Source: an uncultured Stenotrophomonas sp. (GTDB lineage: Bacteria; Pseudomonadota; Gammaproteobacteria; Xanthomonadales; Xanthomonadaceae). From it: a stretch of DNA of 64,000 bases. The translations under genes and the position numbers were made by a program. Below are positions 47,692-56,794 of this stretch, in pieces. The stretch lies in NCBI RefSeq assembly GCF_945952405.1, contig NZ_CAMFIA010000014.1:41570-105569 (forward strand), read 5' to 3'. The stretch's first letter is position 1. The number at the start of each line of letters is the position of its first letter. The notes under the pieces were generated by a model. That model worked only from the letters and a program-made list of their open reading frames with translations. It did not search any database and was not told where the DNA came from.

Positions 47692-47758
47692 GTAGCGCCG
47701 AGCCATGCTCGGCTGCTTCTGTGCCGGAAGCCGCGGCCGAGCCCAGGCTCGGTGCTAC
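47692..47758. repeat. Inverted pair of divergent SMAG elements
   Basis: GTAGCGCCGAGCCATGCTCG then GC (47692-47713) and an opposite copy ending in GTGCTAC (47736-47758). Intergenic, before ku. Confidence 0.7.
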
Positions 47759-47872
47759 CGGCGGCGGTCGCCGTGGCTCGTGCGCCTCTAGAGCCTGCCT
47801 GCACGGCACCGACACGATCGATTTACACCGGCCGCCCCAAGCTGGGCACCCTGCCCCACTACAGGTGCGCTC

Positions 47873-48817
47873 ATGGCCCGCCCGATCTGGACCGGCACGC
47901 TTTCCTTCGGCCTGCTCAATGTTCCGGTGTCGCTCATGTCCGGCGAACGCAAGGTCGACCTGCAGTTCCGCATGCTCGATTCGCGTGACCGCAAGCCGAT
48001 CCGCTTCGAGCGCGTCAACGCGGAAACCGGTGAGGAGGTGCCGTGGAAGGACATCGTCAAAGCCTACGAGTACGACAAGGGCAGCTATGTCGTGCTGGAG
48101 GAAGGCGATATCCGCTCGGCGGCACCGGAAAGCCATGAAGCGGTGGAAGTGGAATCGTTTGTGGACGCGGCGCAGATCGATCCACGCTACTACGAGAAGC
48201 CGTACCTGCTGGTGCCGGGCAAGAAGGCTGAAAAGGGCTATGTGCTGTTGCGCGAGACATTGCGCAGTACCGGCAAGGTGGGCATCGCGCGGGTGGTGGT
48301 CCGCACGCGCGAGTATCTGTGTGCGGTGATGCCGCACCAGGATGCGCTGGTGCTGATGATCCTGCGCTACCCGCAGGAGCTGGTTGATCCGGAGGACTAC
48401 ACGCTGCCTGCCGGCAAGCTGTCGGACTACCGCATCACCAGCAGGGAAACGGCGATGGCCGGGCAGTTGATCGAATCGATGTCGGTTGACTGGGATCCAT
48501 CGCAGTACCACGACGTGTTCCGCGAACGGCTGCAGCAGGTCTTGAACAAGCGCATCAAGTCCAAGGGCGGCACCACCCGGGTGGAAGAGGAACCGGCACC
48601 GCGCGAGGACGCCACCACCAATGTGGTCGACTTCATGGCGCTGCTGCAGAAGAGCCTGGACGCGAACAAGCGCACGCCGGCAAAGAAGGCCGCGACGCGC
48701 AGCACCCCGGCCAAGCCCGCGGTGAAGAAGACGGCCACGAAGGCCGCCAAGAAGGCGACCCGCAAGGTGGCCAAGAAAGTGGCGGCGAAACCCGCGGCGC
48801 GGCGCAAGGCAGGGTGA
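47873..48817 (+). CDS. ku: Non-homologous end-joining protein Ku
   Basis: A 314-residue bacterial Ku. The core (about 1-250) shows ARPIWTGTLSFGLLNVPVSL at the N-terminus, CAVMPHQDALVLMILRYPQE and ITSRETAMAGQLIESM. The C-terminal 45 residues are a Lys/Ala-rich tail, seen in many bacterial Ku proteins and linked to DNA bridging and ligase stimulation. It forms a homodimeric ring on DNA ends and recruits LigD, encoded 3 bp downstream. Confidence 0.95.
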   Translation: MARPIWTGTLSFGLLNVPVSLMSGERKVDLQFRMLDSRDRKPIRFERVNAETGEEVPWKDIVKAYEYDKGSYVVLEEGDIRSAAPESHEAVEVESFVDAAQIDPRYYEKPYLLVPGKKAEKGYVLLRETLRSTGKVGIARVVVRTREYLCAVMPHQDALVLMILRYPQELVDPEDYTLPAGKLSDYRITSRETAMAGQLIESMSVDWDPSQYHDVFRERLQQVLNKRIKSKGGTTRVEEEPAPREDATTNVVDFMALLQKSLDANKRTPAKKAATRSTPAKPAVKKTATKAAKKATRKVAKKVAAKPAARRKAG

Positions 48818-48820
48818 GCC

Positions 48821-51289
48821 ATGTCGCTGCACCAGTATCGGCGCAAGCGGCGTCTTGGCGGCGGCAGCGGGCAGACCCCGGAACCTGACGACACGCCGCG
48901 ACAGGGGGATCCGAAACGGCGACCGGTCTTCGTCATCCAGCTGCACCACGCAAGCTCGCGCCACTACGATTTCCGCCTGGAAATGGACGGTGTGCTGAAG
49001 AGCTGGGCGGTGCCGAAAGGCCCTTCGCTGCGCGCCGGTGAAAAACGGCTGGCAGTGGAAGTGGAAGACCATCCGCTGTCCTACGCGGGTTTCGAAGGTG
49101 ATATTCCCGAAGGTCACTACGGTGCCGGCCATGTGCGGGTGTTCGACCACGGCAGTTGGGCCTGCGAGGGCGATCCACTGCAGGCGCTGGCGGCAGGCAA
49201 GATCGACTTCGTGCTGCACGGGCAGCGCTTGGCCGGTGGCTGGAAGCTGGTGCGCACCACGTTGAAGGGGCGCCAGGTGCAGTGGCTGCTGATCAAGCGC
49301 GACGATGCCGAAGCGCGTGATGCCGAAGCCGACGATCTGCTGGCGGAAGACGCGCCGCTGCCGAAGCAGCACGCAAAGGCGGTCACGCGCAGTACGCCCG
49401 CCGCGCGTACGCGACGCAAGGCCGATGTGCGCTGGCATGCGCGCGCGCTGCGACTGGACAACGCACGCGACACGCCCTACCCGCAGGCCTTCAAGCCGCA
49501 GCTGACCGATCATCGCGACAACGCGCCGGAGGGCGCCGGTTGGTTGCATGAGATCAAATGGGATGGCTACCGCCTGCTGGCCGATCTGCACGACGGAGAA
49601 GTGAAGCTGCGCTCGCGCAACGGCCTGGACTGGACCGCCGACTTTCCCGAGGTGGTCCAGGCGATCCAGGCGCTGCCGGTACGCGACGCCCGCCTGGATG
49701 GCGAGCTGGTGGTGCTCGACCCACAGGGCCGCAGCGACTTCGCCGCATTGCAGCGGGTGATCGATGGCAGCTCGAAGCAAGCGCTGCGCTATGTGGTATT
49801 CGATCTACCGGGTGTCGCCGGTGCCGACATCAGCCGATCGCCGCTGCTGCAACGCAAGGCATTGCTGAAGGAGCTGCTGGGCAGCACGCCCGGCACGCTG
49901 GCCTTCAGTGAACACGTGATCGACCATGGCCCGCAGGTATTCGATGCCAGCGGCAAGGCGGGATTCGAAGGCATCGTCAGCAAGCAGGTGGACGCCCCCT
50001 ACGTGAACACCCGTGCCCGCAGCTGGGTGAAGGTGAAGCACGAGGACACCGACGAGTTCGTGATCATCGGCCACACGGCGCCGAAAGGTTCCCGGGTCGG
50101 CTTCGGATCATTGTTGCTGGCAACACCGGACAGCGATGGGCTGCGCTATGTCGGCCGGGTCGGCACCGGCTTCGACGGACAGGGTCTGCGCGCGCTGAGC
50201 AAAGCGCTGCGACCGCTGGCGGTGACGGCACCGGTGCTGGAGCTGCCGGCCCATGTTCCCTTCCGTGCCGCAAGCGTGCGCTGGGTGAAGCCGCAGGCCG
50301 TCGCCGAGGTGGCGTTCCGCGGCTTGGGCAAGGAAGGCCTGCTGCGCCAGGCCAGCTTCAAGCGGCTGCGCACCGACACGTTGAAGGAGGATCTGCCCGT
50401 GGCGCCGTCGAAGGCTGATGCACCGTACGAGGTTGAGATTACCCATCCTGAGCGGGTGGTGTTTCCCAGGCAGAAGCTCAGCAAGGGCGATGTGGCGGCC
50501 TACTACCGGCAGATGTCGCGCTGGATTCTTCCCGAGATCGCCGGCCGCCCACTGTCGCTGCTGCGTTGTCCCGACGGTGTGGGCAAGACCTGCTTCTTCC
50601 AGAAGCATCATGGCCCGGGCCTGGGCGACGCCGTGTATGCGGTTGAGCTCCAGCAGAAGAGCAGTCGCGAGGACTACGTGTATATCGAGGATGCGCAGGG
50701 CCTGCTGCAGCTGGTTCAGATGAACACGCTCGAGCTGCACCCTTGGGGTGCGACCGTGGCCGATCCTGAGCACCCGGACCGGCTGGTGTTCGATCTGGAT
50801 CCCGGCGAAGGGGTGGGCTGGGCACGGGTCAAGGCCGGCGCGCGCGAGGTGCGTGAGCGCCTGCTGGAGATCGGCCTGCAGAGCTTTGTGCGCCTGTCTG
50901 GCGGCAAGGGCGTGCACGTGGTGGTGCCGTTGCAGCCCAAGGCGGATTGGGACCAGGCCAAGGCGTTCTGCCAGGCGTTCGCGCAGGCGATGGCGGAGCA
51001 GGCGCCGGAGCGCTATGTGGCGACGATGAGCAAGGCCAAGCGCGACGGCGTGATCTTCATCGACTGGCTGCGCAATACGCGTGGCGCCACCAGCGTCTGC
51101 TCCTGGTCACTGCGCGCGCGCGACAGTGCCGGTGTGGCAGTGCCACTGCGCTGGGAAGAACTGGCACGTGTCACCGCCGCCGACGCGTTTCCGATGGCCA
51201 AGGCGCTGGCGCGGGCGAAGCGCTTGAAGGGCAACCCGTGGCACGGCATCGAACGGCTGAAGCAGACGTTGCCGTCGCTGAAGCGGTAG
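48821..51289 (+). CDS. ligD: Multifunctional DNA ligase LigD
   Basis: An 822-residue NHEJ enzyme. Domain order is phosphoesterase (about 35-165: FVIQLHHASSRHYDFRLEMD, WAVPKGPS), ATP ligase (about 215-510: nucleotidyl-Lys motif HEIKWDGYRLLA, LDGELVV, EGIVSK) and primase-polymerase (about 535-820: HPERVVFP, FDLDPGEG with metal-binding Asp residues, RLSGGKGVHVVVPL). All three domains look complete, so it could process, fill and seal breaks with Ku. Its stop codon TAG is part of the GTAG of a SMAG element. Confidence 0.96.
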   Translation: MSLHQYRRKRRLGGGSGQTPEPDDTPRQGDPKRRPVFVIQLHHASSRHYDFRLEMDGVLKSWAVPKGPSLRAGEKRLAVEVEDHPLSYAGFEGDIPEGHYGAGHVRVFDHGSWACEGDPLQALAAGKIDFVLHGQRLAGGWKLVRTTLKGRQVQWLLIKRDDAEARDAEADDLLAEDAPLPKQHAKAVTRSTPAARTRRKADVRWHARALRLDNARDTPYPQAFKPQLTDHRDNAPEGAGWLHEIKWDGYRLLADLHDGEVKLRSRNGLDWTADFPEVVQAIQALPVRDARLDGELVVLDPQGRSDFAALQRVIDGSSKQALRYVVFDLPGVAGADISRSPLLQRKALLKELLGSTPGTLAFSEHVIDHGPQVFDASGKAGFEGIVSKQVDAPYVNTRARSWVKVKHEDTDEFVIIGHTAPKGSRVGFGSLLLATPDSDGLRYVGRVGTGFDGQGLRALSKALRPLAVTAPVLELPAHVPFRAASVRWVKPQAVAEVAFRGLGKEGLLRQASFKRLRTDTLKEDLPVAPSKADAPYEVEITHPERVVFPRQKLSKGDVAAYYRQMSRWILPEIAGRPLSLLRCPDGVGKTCFFQKHHGPGLGDAVYAVELQQKSSREDYVYIEDAQGLLQLVQMNTLELHPWGATVADPEHPDRLVFDLDPGEGVGWARVKAGAREVRERLLEIGLQSFVRLSGGKGVHVVVPLQPKADWDQAKAFCQAFAQAMAEQAPERYVATMSKAKRDGVIFIDWLRNTRGATSVCSWSLRARDSAGVAVPLRWEELARVTAADAFPMAKALARAKRLKGNPWHGIERLKQTLPSLKR

Positions 51290-51350
51290 TGCCGGCCGCT
51301 GGCCGGCAACAGCAGGATGGCCGAGGTTGCCGGCCAGCGGCCGGCACTAC
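51286..51350. repeat. Inverted pair of SMAG elements overlapping the ligD stop
   Basis: Forward copy 51286-51308 and reverse copy 51328-51350. The first begins inside the ligD stop codon, so transcription ends close to translation termination. Confidence 0.85.
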
Positions 51351-51360
51351 CTGTATGCGC

Positions 51361-51750
51361 TCAGCGCAGATCGCGCGACGCGCGGCGCCCGAACCACCAG
51401 CCGGCCAGCAGCTGCAACGGCAGCGATACCAGCAGCGACACCACGAACCAGAGCGGGAAATCCGCACCCACGCTCCACACCGCATAGCCACAGCCCAGTG
51501 CGATCAGCGACCAGATCGAGAAGCCATGCGATCGCGGCCAGCACGGTGCGTAGTAGGTCGCGAAGGAAATGCCGGCGACGCCACCAAGCACGCTGAAGGC
51601 CAGGTCCCACCCCAGCTGCACGCTGTTGGACGGTGACAGGCCCAGCAGGGGGGGCAGCCAGCTGGCGACGCTGCTGACCAGCGCAAGCGACAGCACGCCG
51701 CCGATCAGGGCGACGATGGACAGGAACAGGATCTTGAGCATGCCAGGCAT
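51361..51750 (-). CDS. Four-helix membrane protein of unknown function
   Basis: 129 residues with four hydrophobic segments: LKILFLSIVALIGGVLSLAL (about 4-23), LAFSVLGGVAGISFATYYAP, FSIWSLIALGCGYAVW and FPLWFVVSLLVSLPLQLLAG, then a basic end (GRRASRDLR). ATG 51750 chosen, with a second Met three codons on. No family recognised. Confidence 0.7.
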   Translation of the reverse strand: MPGMLKILFLSIVALIGGVLSLALVSSVASWLPPLLGLSPSNSVQLGWDLAFSVLGGVAGISFATYYAPCWPRSHGFSIWSLIALGCGYAVWSVGADFPLWFVVSLLVSLPLQLLAGWWFGRRASRDLR

Positions 51751-51877
51751 GCGCGCATTGTACGGCCGCGCGCCGTGCCTGCGGTGGCCGGCCGGCAGCC
51801 GGCAGCAGCGGTGAATCGGCATGGCCGCCGCGTCCGTGGGAGAGGGGGACGGAGCGACGGCGGCCATGCACAGGTGG

Positions 51878-52906
51878 TCAGGCGGCGAAGTCGAGCACCA
51901 CGCGGCCTTCGATGCTGCCCGCATGCATGCGCGCGAACACGTCGTTGATGTTTTCCAGGCGTTCGGTGCTGACCGTGGCGGCGACCTTGCCCTCGGCGGC
52001 GAACTGCAGCGATTCCTGCAGGTCCAGCCGGGTACCCACGATCGAGCCGCGCACGGTGATGCCATTGAGCACCATGCCGAAGATATCCAGCGGGAAGTTG
52101 CCGGGTGGCAGGCCGTTGAGCGACACGGTGCCGCCGCGGCGGACCATGCCCAGTGCCTGCTCGAAGGCCTTTGGCGAAACCGCGGTGACCAGGGCGCCAT
52201 GCGCGCCGCCAATCTCCTTCTTCAGATAGGCCGCCGGGTCGGTGGTGCGGGCGTTGACCGTCACCTGTGCGCCCAGCTGCCGGGCCAGCGCCAGCTTGTT
52301 GTCGTCCACGTCCACTGCGGCCACGTTCAGGCCCATCGCCCGCGCATACTGCACGGCCATGTGGCCAAGGCCACCGATGCCGGAGATCGCCACCCAGTCG
52401 CCTGGCCGGGTGTCGGTGACCTTCAGGCCCTTGTAGACGGTCACCCCGGCGCACAGCACCGGCGCGATCTCGACGAAGCCCACTTCCTTCGGAAGCAGGC
52501 CGACATAGTTGGCATCGGCCAGCGCGTACTCGGCGAAGCCGCCGTTGACCGAATAGCCGGTGTTGCGCTGCGTCTCGCACAGCGTTTCCCAGCCACCCAG
52601 GCAGTGTTCGCAATGGCCACACGCCGAGTACAACCAGGGGATGCCGACCCTGTCGCCTTCCTTGACGTGCCCGACCCCGCCACCCACGGCCACGACGTGC
52701 CCCACGCCCTCGTGACCGGGGATGAACGGCGGGTTCGGTTTCACCGGCCAGTCGCCCTCGGCGGCGTGCAGGTCGGTGTGGCAGACACCACAGGCCTCGA
52801 TCTTGACCAGGACCTCGCCCGCCCCCGGGCGCGGTACCAGGACTTCCTCGATCACCAGTGGCTTGCCGAACTCACGCACGACAGCGGCCTTCATGGTTGG
52901 ATTCAT
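51878..52906 (-). CDS. adhP: Zinc-dependent alcohol dehydrogenase (AdhP)
   Basis: A 342-residue medium-chain dehydrogenase. The catalytic zinc site is seen in [14 protein letters not shown] (Cys, His) and GHEGVGHVV; the structural zinc loop has four Cys in [15 protein letters not shown] (about 96-110); NAD binding is [13 protein letters not shown]. Length and sequence fit the AdhP group that oxidises ethanol and similar primary alcohols. Confidence 0.95.
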   Translation of the reverse strand: MNPTMKAAVVREFGKPLVIEEVLVPRPGAGEVLVKIEACGVCHTDLHAAEGDWPVKPNPPFIPGHEGVGHVVAVGGGVGHVKEGDRVGIPWLYSACGHCEHCLGGWETLCETQRNTGYSVNGGFAEYALADANYVGLLPKEVGFVEIAPVLCAGVTVYKGLKVTDTRPGDWVAISGIGGLGHMAVQYARAMGLNVAAVDVDDNKLALARQLGAQVTVNARTTDPAAYLKKEIGGAHGALVTAVSPKAFEQALGMVRRGGTVSLNGLPPGNFPLDIFGMVLNGITVRGSIVGTRLDLQESLQFAAEGKVAATVSTERLENINDVFARMHAGSIEGRVVLDFAA

Positions 52907-53002
52907 GTTCGGATCTCCGTAGTGCGCTTGCCCACAGAATGACGCCGGCGCGAGGCCGGCGCTTTGATCACGATCAAACCTTTGAAGATCCGTGCAGCGG
53001 GT

Positions 53003-53641
53003 TCAGCTGGCCAGCACCGAGGCCTCGCGCGCCAGGCGCTCGATCGCATCCCAGTCACGCGTCTGCAGCAGCGCCGGGGTGGTCAGCCACGAACCGCCCA
53101 CGCACAGCACGTTGGGCAGATGCAGGAACTGCGGCGCAGTCTGCGCGCTGATGCCACCGGTCGGGCAGAAGCGCACATCGGCGAACGGGCCGTGCCAGGC
53201 GGCCAGCAACGCGGCGCCACCGGCCTGCACCGCCGGGAAGAACTTGAAGGTGTCGCTGCCGTGTTCCAGGCCCATGATCAGGTCCGAAGCCGTAGCGGCA
53301 CCGGGCAGGTACGGCAGGTCGGCATCGCGCGCGGCCGCGTACAGCGCCGGCGTTGCACCCGGAGACACCGCGAAGCGCGCACCTGCCTGCCTGGCTGCCT
53401 GCATCTGGGCAGCATTGAGCACGGTGCCGGCGCCGATCACCGCATCCGGCACGGCTTCGACCATCGCCTTGATCGCGTCCAGCGCCTGTGGCGTACGCAG
53501 GGTCACTTCGATCACCGGCAGGCCACCGCGGAACAGCGCCTGGGCCACTTCGACCGCTTCATTCACATCTTCGGGGGTGTACACCGGAATCACCGGTGCC
53601 AGCTTCAACAGCGCGCGCAGGCGCGGATCAGCGCTGGACAT
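53003..53641 (-). CDS. eda: 2-dehydro-3-deoxy-phosphogluconate (KDPG) aldolase
   Basis: A 212-residue TIM-barrel aldolase splitting KDPG to pyruvate and glyceraldehyde 3-phosphate in the Entner-Doudoroff pathway. The Schiff-base Lys is in DTFKFFPAVQAGG, the catalytic Glu in VIEVTLRT, with GAGTVL and CPTGG phosphate loop. ATG 53641 has AAGGAG upstream. An open frame of another apparent gene overlaps its start (see 53628). Confidence 0.95.
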   Translation of the reverse strand: MSSADPRLRALLKLAPVIPVYTPEDVNEAVEVAQALFRGGLPVIEVTLRTPQALDAIKAMVEAVPDAVIGAGTVLNAAQMQAARQAGARFAVSPGATPALYAAARDADLPYLPGAATASDLIMGLEHGSDTFKFFPAVQAGGAALLAAWHGPFADVRFCPTGGISAQTAPQFLHLPNVLCVGGSWLTTPALLQTRDWDAIERLAREASVLAS

Positions 53642-53757
53642 CGTCTTGCTCCTTGCCCGACAGGGCATCGCGGATCGCCGCCGGGCCTGGCAGCGCAGCG
53701 GCGCATGATGCCACGCGGACCGCGAAGGTGCTGGCGAAGGCGTGGCTCGTGCCCTGC
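53628..53757 (-). pseudogene. Possible 3' remnant of a gene upstream of eda (sugar kinase-like?)
   Basis: The frame SHAFASTFAVRVASCAAALP then GPAAIRDALSGKEQDDVQR ends 13 bp inside eda, an overlap typical of operon neighbours. The alternation of Ala-rich helix and LPGPAAIRDAL resembles the end of a PfkB-type sugar kinase such as KDG kinase, often encoded next to eda. No N-terminal part is present; the next gene ends at 53780. Could be chance. Confidence 0.35.
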
Positions 53758-53779
53758 TCTGCCCTGCCCCGTACCGGGT

Positions 53780-54370
53780 TCAGGCCGGGTCGGCCTGCAG
53801 GGCCTGGATGCGGCGCTGGTACCAGTCGCCACCGAGCGGATCGAACACCGCCGAGCGCTCCATCGGTGCCTCGTAGACGTGCACCGAGATCGCCAGTGAC
53901 TGGTCGCTGGCATTGCGCAGGGTGTGGTACTCGTGCGGCGGAATCAGGCTGCCGGCACTGCCGCAGCCCCCACGCAGCACGGCGTGGCGGCGGAAACGCC
54001 AGCGCTCCCCGGCGCACTCCAGCAGTTCATAGCGGGTGATCTCCAGCTCGCCCGACCACACTCCCTCCACACACCACATGGCATCGTGGTCGTGCAGCGG
54101 CGTGCCCTGCCCTGGGCCCCAGCTCATGGCAATCACGCTGTAGCCGTGTTCGCGGCTGTGGTACAGCGGGCGTCGCGCGTAATGATCACTGACCGGACGG
54201 TGCACGCACTCGGGCAATTCGATGCGGCTGTCCGCGATGGCTTCCTGCAGCGCCAGCTGCAGGTCGGCGGTGATGCGCTCGGCATCACCGGAGGTCATCG
54301 CCGCGTCGACTGCGGCGATCAACCGGTCGCGGCCACGGAACGCCGGAAACGGAGAGGTCTGCAGGTCCAT
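53780..54370 (-). CDS. Cysteine dioxygenase-like cupin protein
   Basis: A 196-residue cupin. MSWGPGQGTPLHDHDAMWCV gives the HxH iron ligands (about 92-94), and SLIPPHEYHTLRNAS the third His. The pattern matches bacterial cysteine or 3-mercaptopropionate dioxygenases, which oxidise a thiol to a sulfinate with Fe(II) and O2. ATG 54370 (MDLQTSPFPAF) is chosen. Substrate preference cannot be told here. Confidence 0.85.
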   Translation of the reverse strand: MDLQTSPFPAFRGRDRLIAAVDAAMTSGDAERITADLQLALQEAIADSRIELPECVHRPVSDHYARRPLYHSREHGYSVIAMSWGPGQGTPLHDHDAMWCVEGVWSGELEITRYELLECAGERWRFRRHAVLRGGCGSAGSLIPPHEYHTLRNASDQSLAISVHVYEAPMERSAVFDPLGGDWYQRRIQALQADPA

Positions 54371-54615
54371 GCCCCGACTGTAGCGGAGCATGGTTAAGGG
54401 AATGTTGGCGATTCGCGCGCGTCGCGTCCGCATTCAGGGTGAACACGCGCGAAAGAGAAGACGGGTTCAGATGCATTTCGGCTAGAGCGGTCACAATGGA
54501 ACCTTGCGCAGTAGAACTGGTCGAACACGACACGGTTCACATTCACTGCGACATTCCGCAACTTCGCGCCCGACGGGCGCAAGGCTAGAATTCTCCGACT
54601 TACCTGGTTCTATAC

Positions 54616-55671
54616 ATGTCAGTGCGAATTATTAGCGATGCTGCATTGCCGGCATCGAAGGGCAAGGCTGCCACGATCAACGACATCGCACGACTGTCGG
54701 GAGTTTCCAAGAAAACGGTTTCAAGAATCATCAACAACTCGCCGCTGGTACGCAAGGACACCCGCGACAAGGTCGAAGCGTTGATGCGCGAGGTCGGTTA
54801 CGTGCCCGACCCACTGGCGCGCGGACTCGCGTTCCGCCGCTCCTTCCTGATCGGCCTGGTGTATGACGACCCGGGCGCCCAATGCATCGTTGACCTGCAG
54901 CATGGTGCGCTGGAAGCACTGCGCGGCACCGGCTACGAGCTGGTGGTGCACCCGTGCGACAGCGCGGCACCGGAGGGCGCGCAGGGCGTGCGGCGCTTCG
55001 TGCAGCAGCAGAAGCTGCATGGCGTGATCCTTGGCCCGCGCGCCTCCGAGTCGGTGGCGCTGGCACAGATGCTCGATGAGATCGACTGCCGCTATGTCCG
55101 CATCAACGCGCACGCGTCGGAGGACGAAACGCAGGCGGTGGTCACCCATGATCGCGATGGCGCTGCCGCGGCAGCGGGCTACCTGCTCTCGCTCGGCCAC
55201 CGCGACATCGCGGTGATCACCGGACCGGGTGACCGCCGGTCCGCCCGCGAACGGACCCATGGCTTCCTCGACCGGCTGGCCCAGGTGGGCCTGACCCTGC
55301 CGGGAGAGCGCGTGCTGGAGGCCGGCGATACGTTCGAGTCGGGCGTGCATGCCGCCGAACGCCTGCTGCTCGGCGAGGGCCGGCCCAGCGCGATCTTCGC
55401 CGGCAACGACGAGATGGCGGCCGGTGTGTACCAGGTGGCGCTGCGCGCCGGCATCGCGGTGCCACAGCAGTTGTCGATCGTCAGCTACGACGACAGTCCG
55501 CTGGCATCGCGGCTGTGGCCGCCGCTGACCTCGGTGCGCCGCCATGTCTCCGATATCGGCCGCATGGCAGCCGCGATGCTGGTGCAGACCGACGTTCCGG
55601 AGGTGCCGGTCGCGGCCAGCGTGCACCCGCAGCTGATGGTGCGCGGTTCCTGCCGGGCCGTGGAGGGCTGA
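54616..55671 (+). CDS. LacI-family transcriptional regulator
   Basis: 351 residues. The DNA-binding helix-turn-helix and hinge (TINDIARLSGVSKKTVSRII, NNSPLVRKDTRDKVEALM) start about 19 residues in, after a short extension; the ligand domain (about 78-351) is of the periplasmic-binding type with AIFAGNDEMAAGV and SIVSYDDSPLASRLWPPLT. Probably responds to a sugar. Its target is not obvious; it diverges from the cysteine dioxygenase-like gene about 245 bp away. Confidence 0.9.
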   Translation: MSVRIISDAALPASKGKAATINDIARLSGVSKKTVSRIINNSPLVRKDTRDKVEALMREVGYVPDPLARGLAFRRSFLIGLVYDDPGAQCIVDLQHGALEALRGTGYELVVHPCDSAAPEGAQGVRRFVQQQKLHGVILGPRASESVALAQMLDEIDCRYVRINAHASEDETQAVVTHDRDGAAAAAGYLLSLGHRDIAVITGPGDRRSARERTHGFLDRLAQVGLTLPGERVLEAGDTFESGVHAAERLLLGEGRPSAIFAGNDEMAAGVYQVALRAGIAVPQQLSIVSYDDSPLASRLWPPLTSVRRHVSDIGRMAAAMLVQTDVPEVPVAASVHPQLMVRGSCRAVEG

Positions 55672-55720
55672 ATGCCCTGCCCTCGCCTGCACGGCGGCTG
55701 CAGTGCGGGCGGGCAGCAAC

Positions 55721-55750
55721 GAAAACGGCGCACCCCGGTGCGCCGTTTTC
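55721..55750. terminator. Bidirectional rho-independent terminator
   Basis: GAAAACGGCGCACC / GGTGCGCCGTTTTC stem with a CC loop, between the convergent LacI-type gene and phhA, with A and T tails that serve both directions. Confidence 0.9.
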
Positions 55751-55776
55751 CGTACCCAGCCAGCCGCGCGGCGTGA

Positions 55777-56670
55777 CTACACGTCGCCGCCGTCGGCCCA
55801 GCCTTCGCCCGTGCCCTTCTGGAACACGCGGTCCTGGTCCTGCACATCACCGGCCGGCAGATGCGCCTGGTCGGCCAGCGCCGCGTAGATCGGAGTGAAG
55901 TCCGGCGACGTCGCCTGCATCAGTTGCTCGAAGCTGTCGATGACGAAGTAGGTCTTCTGGAAGGTGTCGATGCGGTAGCGCGTGCGCATGATCCGCTGCA
56001 GGTCGAAGCCGATGCGGTTGGGTGCGGCCGATTCCAGCGAGTACAGCGACTCACCCTTGGACGACACGATGCCGGCACCGTAGATGCGCAGGCCCTCGGG
56101 CGTATCGATCAGGCCGAACTCCACCGTGTACCAGTACAGCCGGGTCAGGTTCTGCAGCGCCTCCGGGCCGATCGCATGGGCTTTGACACCGCCGCGGCCG
56201 TACGCCTCCATGTAGTCGGCGAACACCGGGTTCATCAGCAGCGGCACGTGGCCGAACAGATCGTGGAACAGGTCCGGCTCGGCGATGTAGTCGATCTGGT
56301 CCGGGCGACGGATCCACCAGGTCACCGGGAACCGGCGGTTGGCCAGGTGGTCGAAGAAATCCAGTTCCGGCAGCAGGCCCTCAACGCCGACCAGGGTCCA
56401 GCCGGTGGCGGCGCCGAGCACTTCGTTGAGCTGGTCGAAGCGCGGAATCATGTGCGCGCTCATGCCCATTTCATCCTGCGCATCCAGGAATTCCTGGCAG
56501 GCACGGCCGACCAGCAGCTCGCGCTGGCGCTGGTACAGCGTGCTCCAGGTGGCGTGGTCGTCGGCGCTGTAGGTCTCCCACGGCTGCTCGACGAGCGCGG
56601 TGGTGTACACCGGCACGTAGCCCTTGTCGGTCTGCTGGTGTTCGACGCGGCGGGGCTGGGCGAGGTCCAT
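55777..56670 (-). CDS. phhA: Phenylalanine 4-monooxygenase
   Basis: A 297-residue non-haem iron, tetrahydropterin-dependent hydroxylase turning Phe into Tyr. Iron ligands lie in LFHDLFGHVPLL (two His, about 140-151) and WYTVEFGLI (Glu). ATG 56670 (MDLAQPRRVEHQ) is chosen; the long upstream extension overlaps the divergent regulator. Divergent from an Lrp-type gene, typical for phhA. Confidence 0.96.
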   Translation of the reverse strand: MDLAQPRRVEHQQTDKGYVPVYTTALVEQPWETYSADDHATWSTLYQRQRELLVGRACQEFLDAQDEMGMSAHMIPRFDQLNEVLGAATGWTLVGVEGLLPELDFFDHLANRRFPVTWWIRRPDQIDYIAEPDLFHDLFGHVPLLMNPVFADYMEAYGRGGVKAHAIGPEALQNLTRLYWYTVEFGLIDTPEGLRIYGAGIVSSKGESLYSLESAAPNRIGFDLQRIMRTRYRIDTFQKTYFVIDSFEQLMQATSPDFTPIYAALADQAHLPAGDVQDQDRVFQKGTGEGWADGGDV

Positions 56671-56794
56671 GGGGCACTCCTTGACGGGATACCACGATGC
56701 TAGGCCAGGGGCCGCGCAACAGGGTTGCAAAAGTTGCGTCGATTGGCCTTGTTGGCGCAATATCCTTGCGTACTCACCATGTTGCGGGGCAACA

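Noticed and set aside
47408-49780. Long minus-strand frame opposite ku and ligD
   Set aside because: Antisense to two well-supported genes whose motifs are intact; low-complexity translation.
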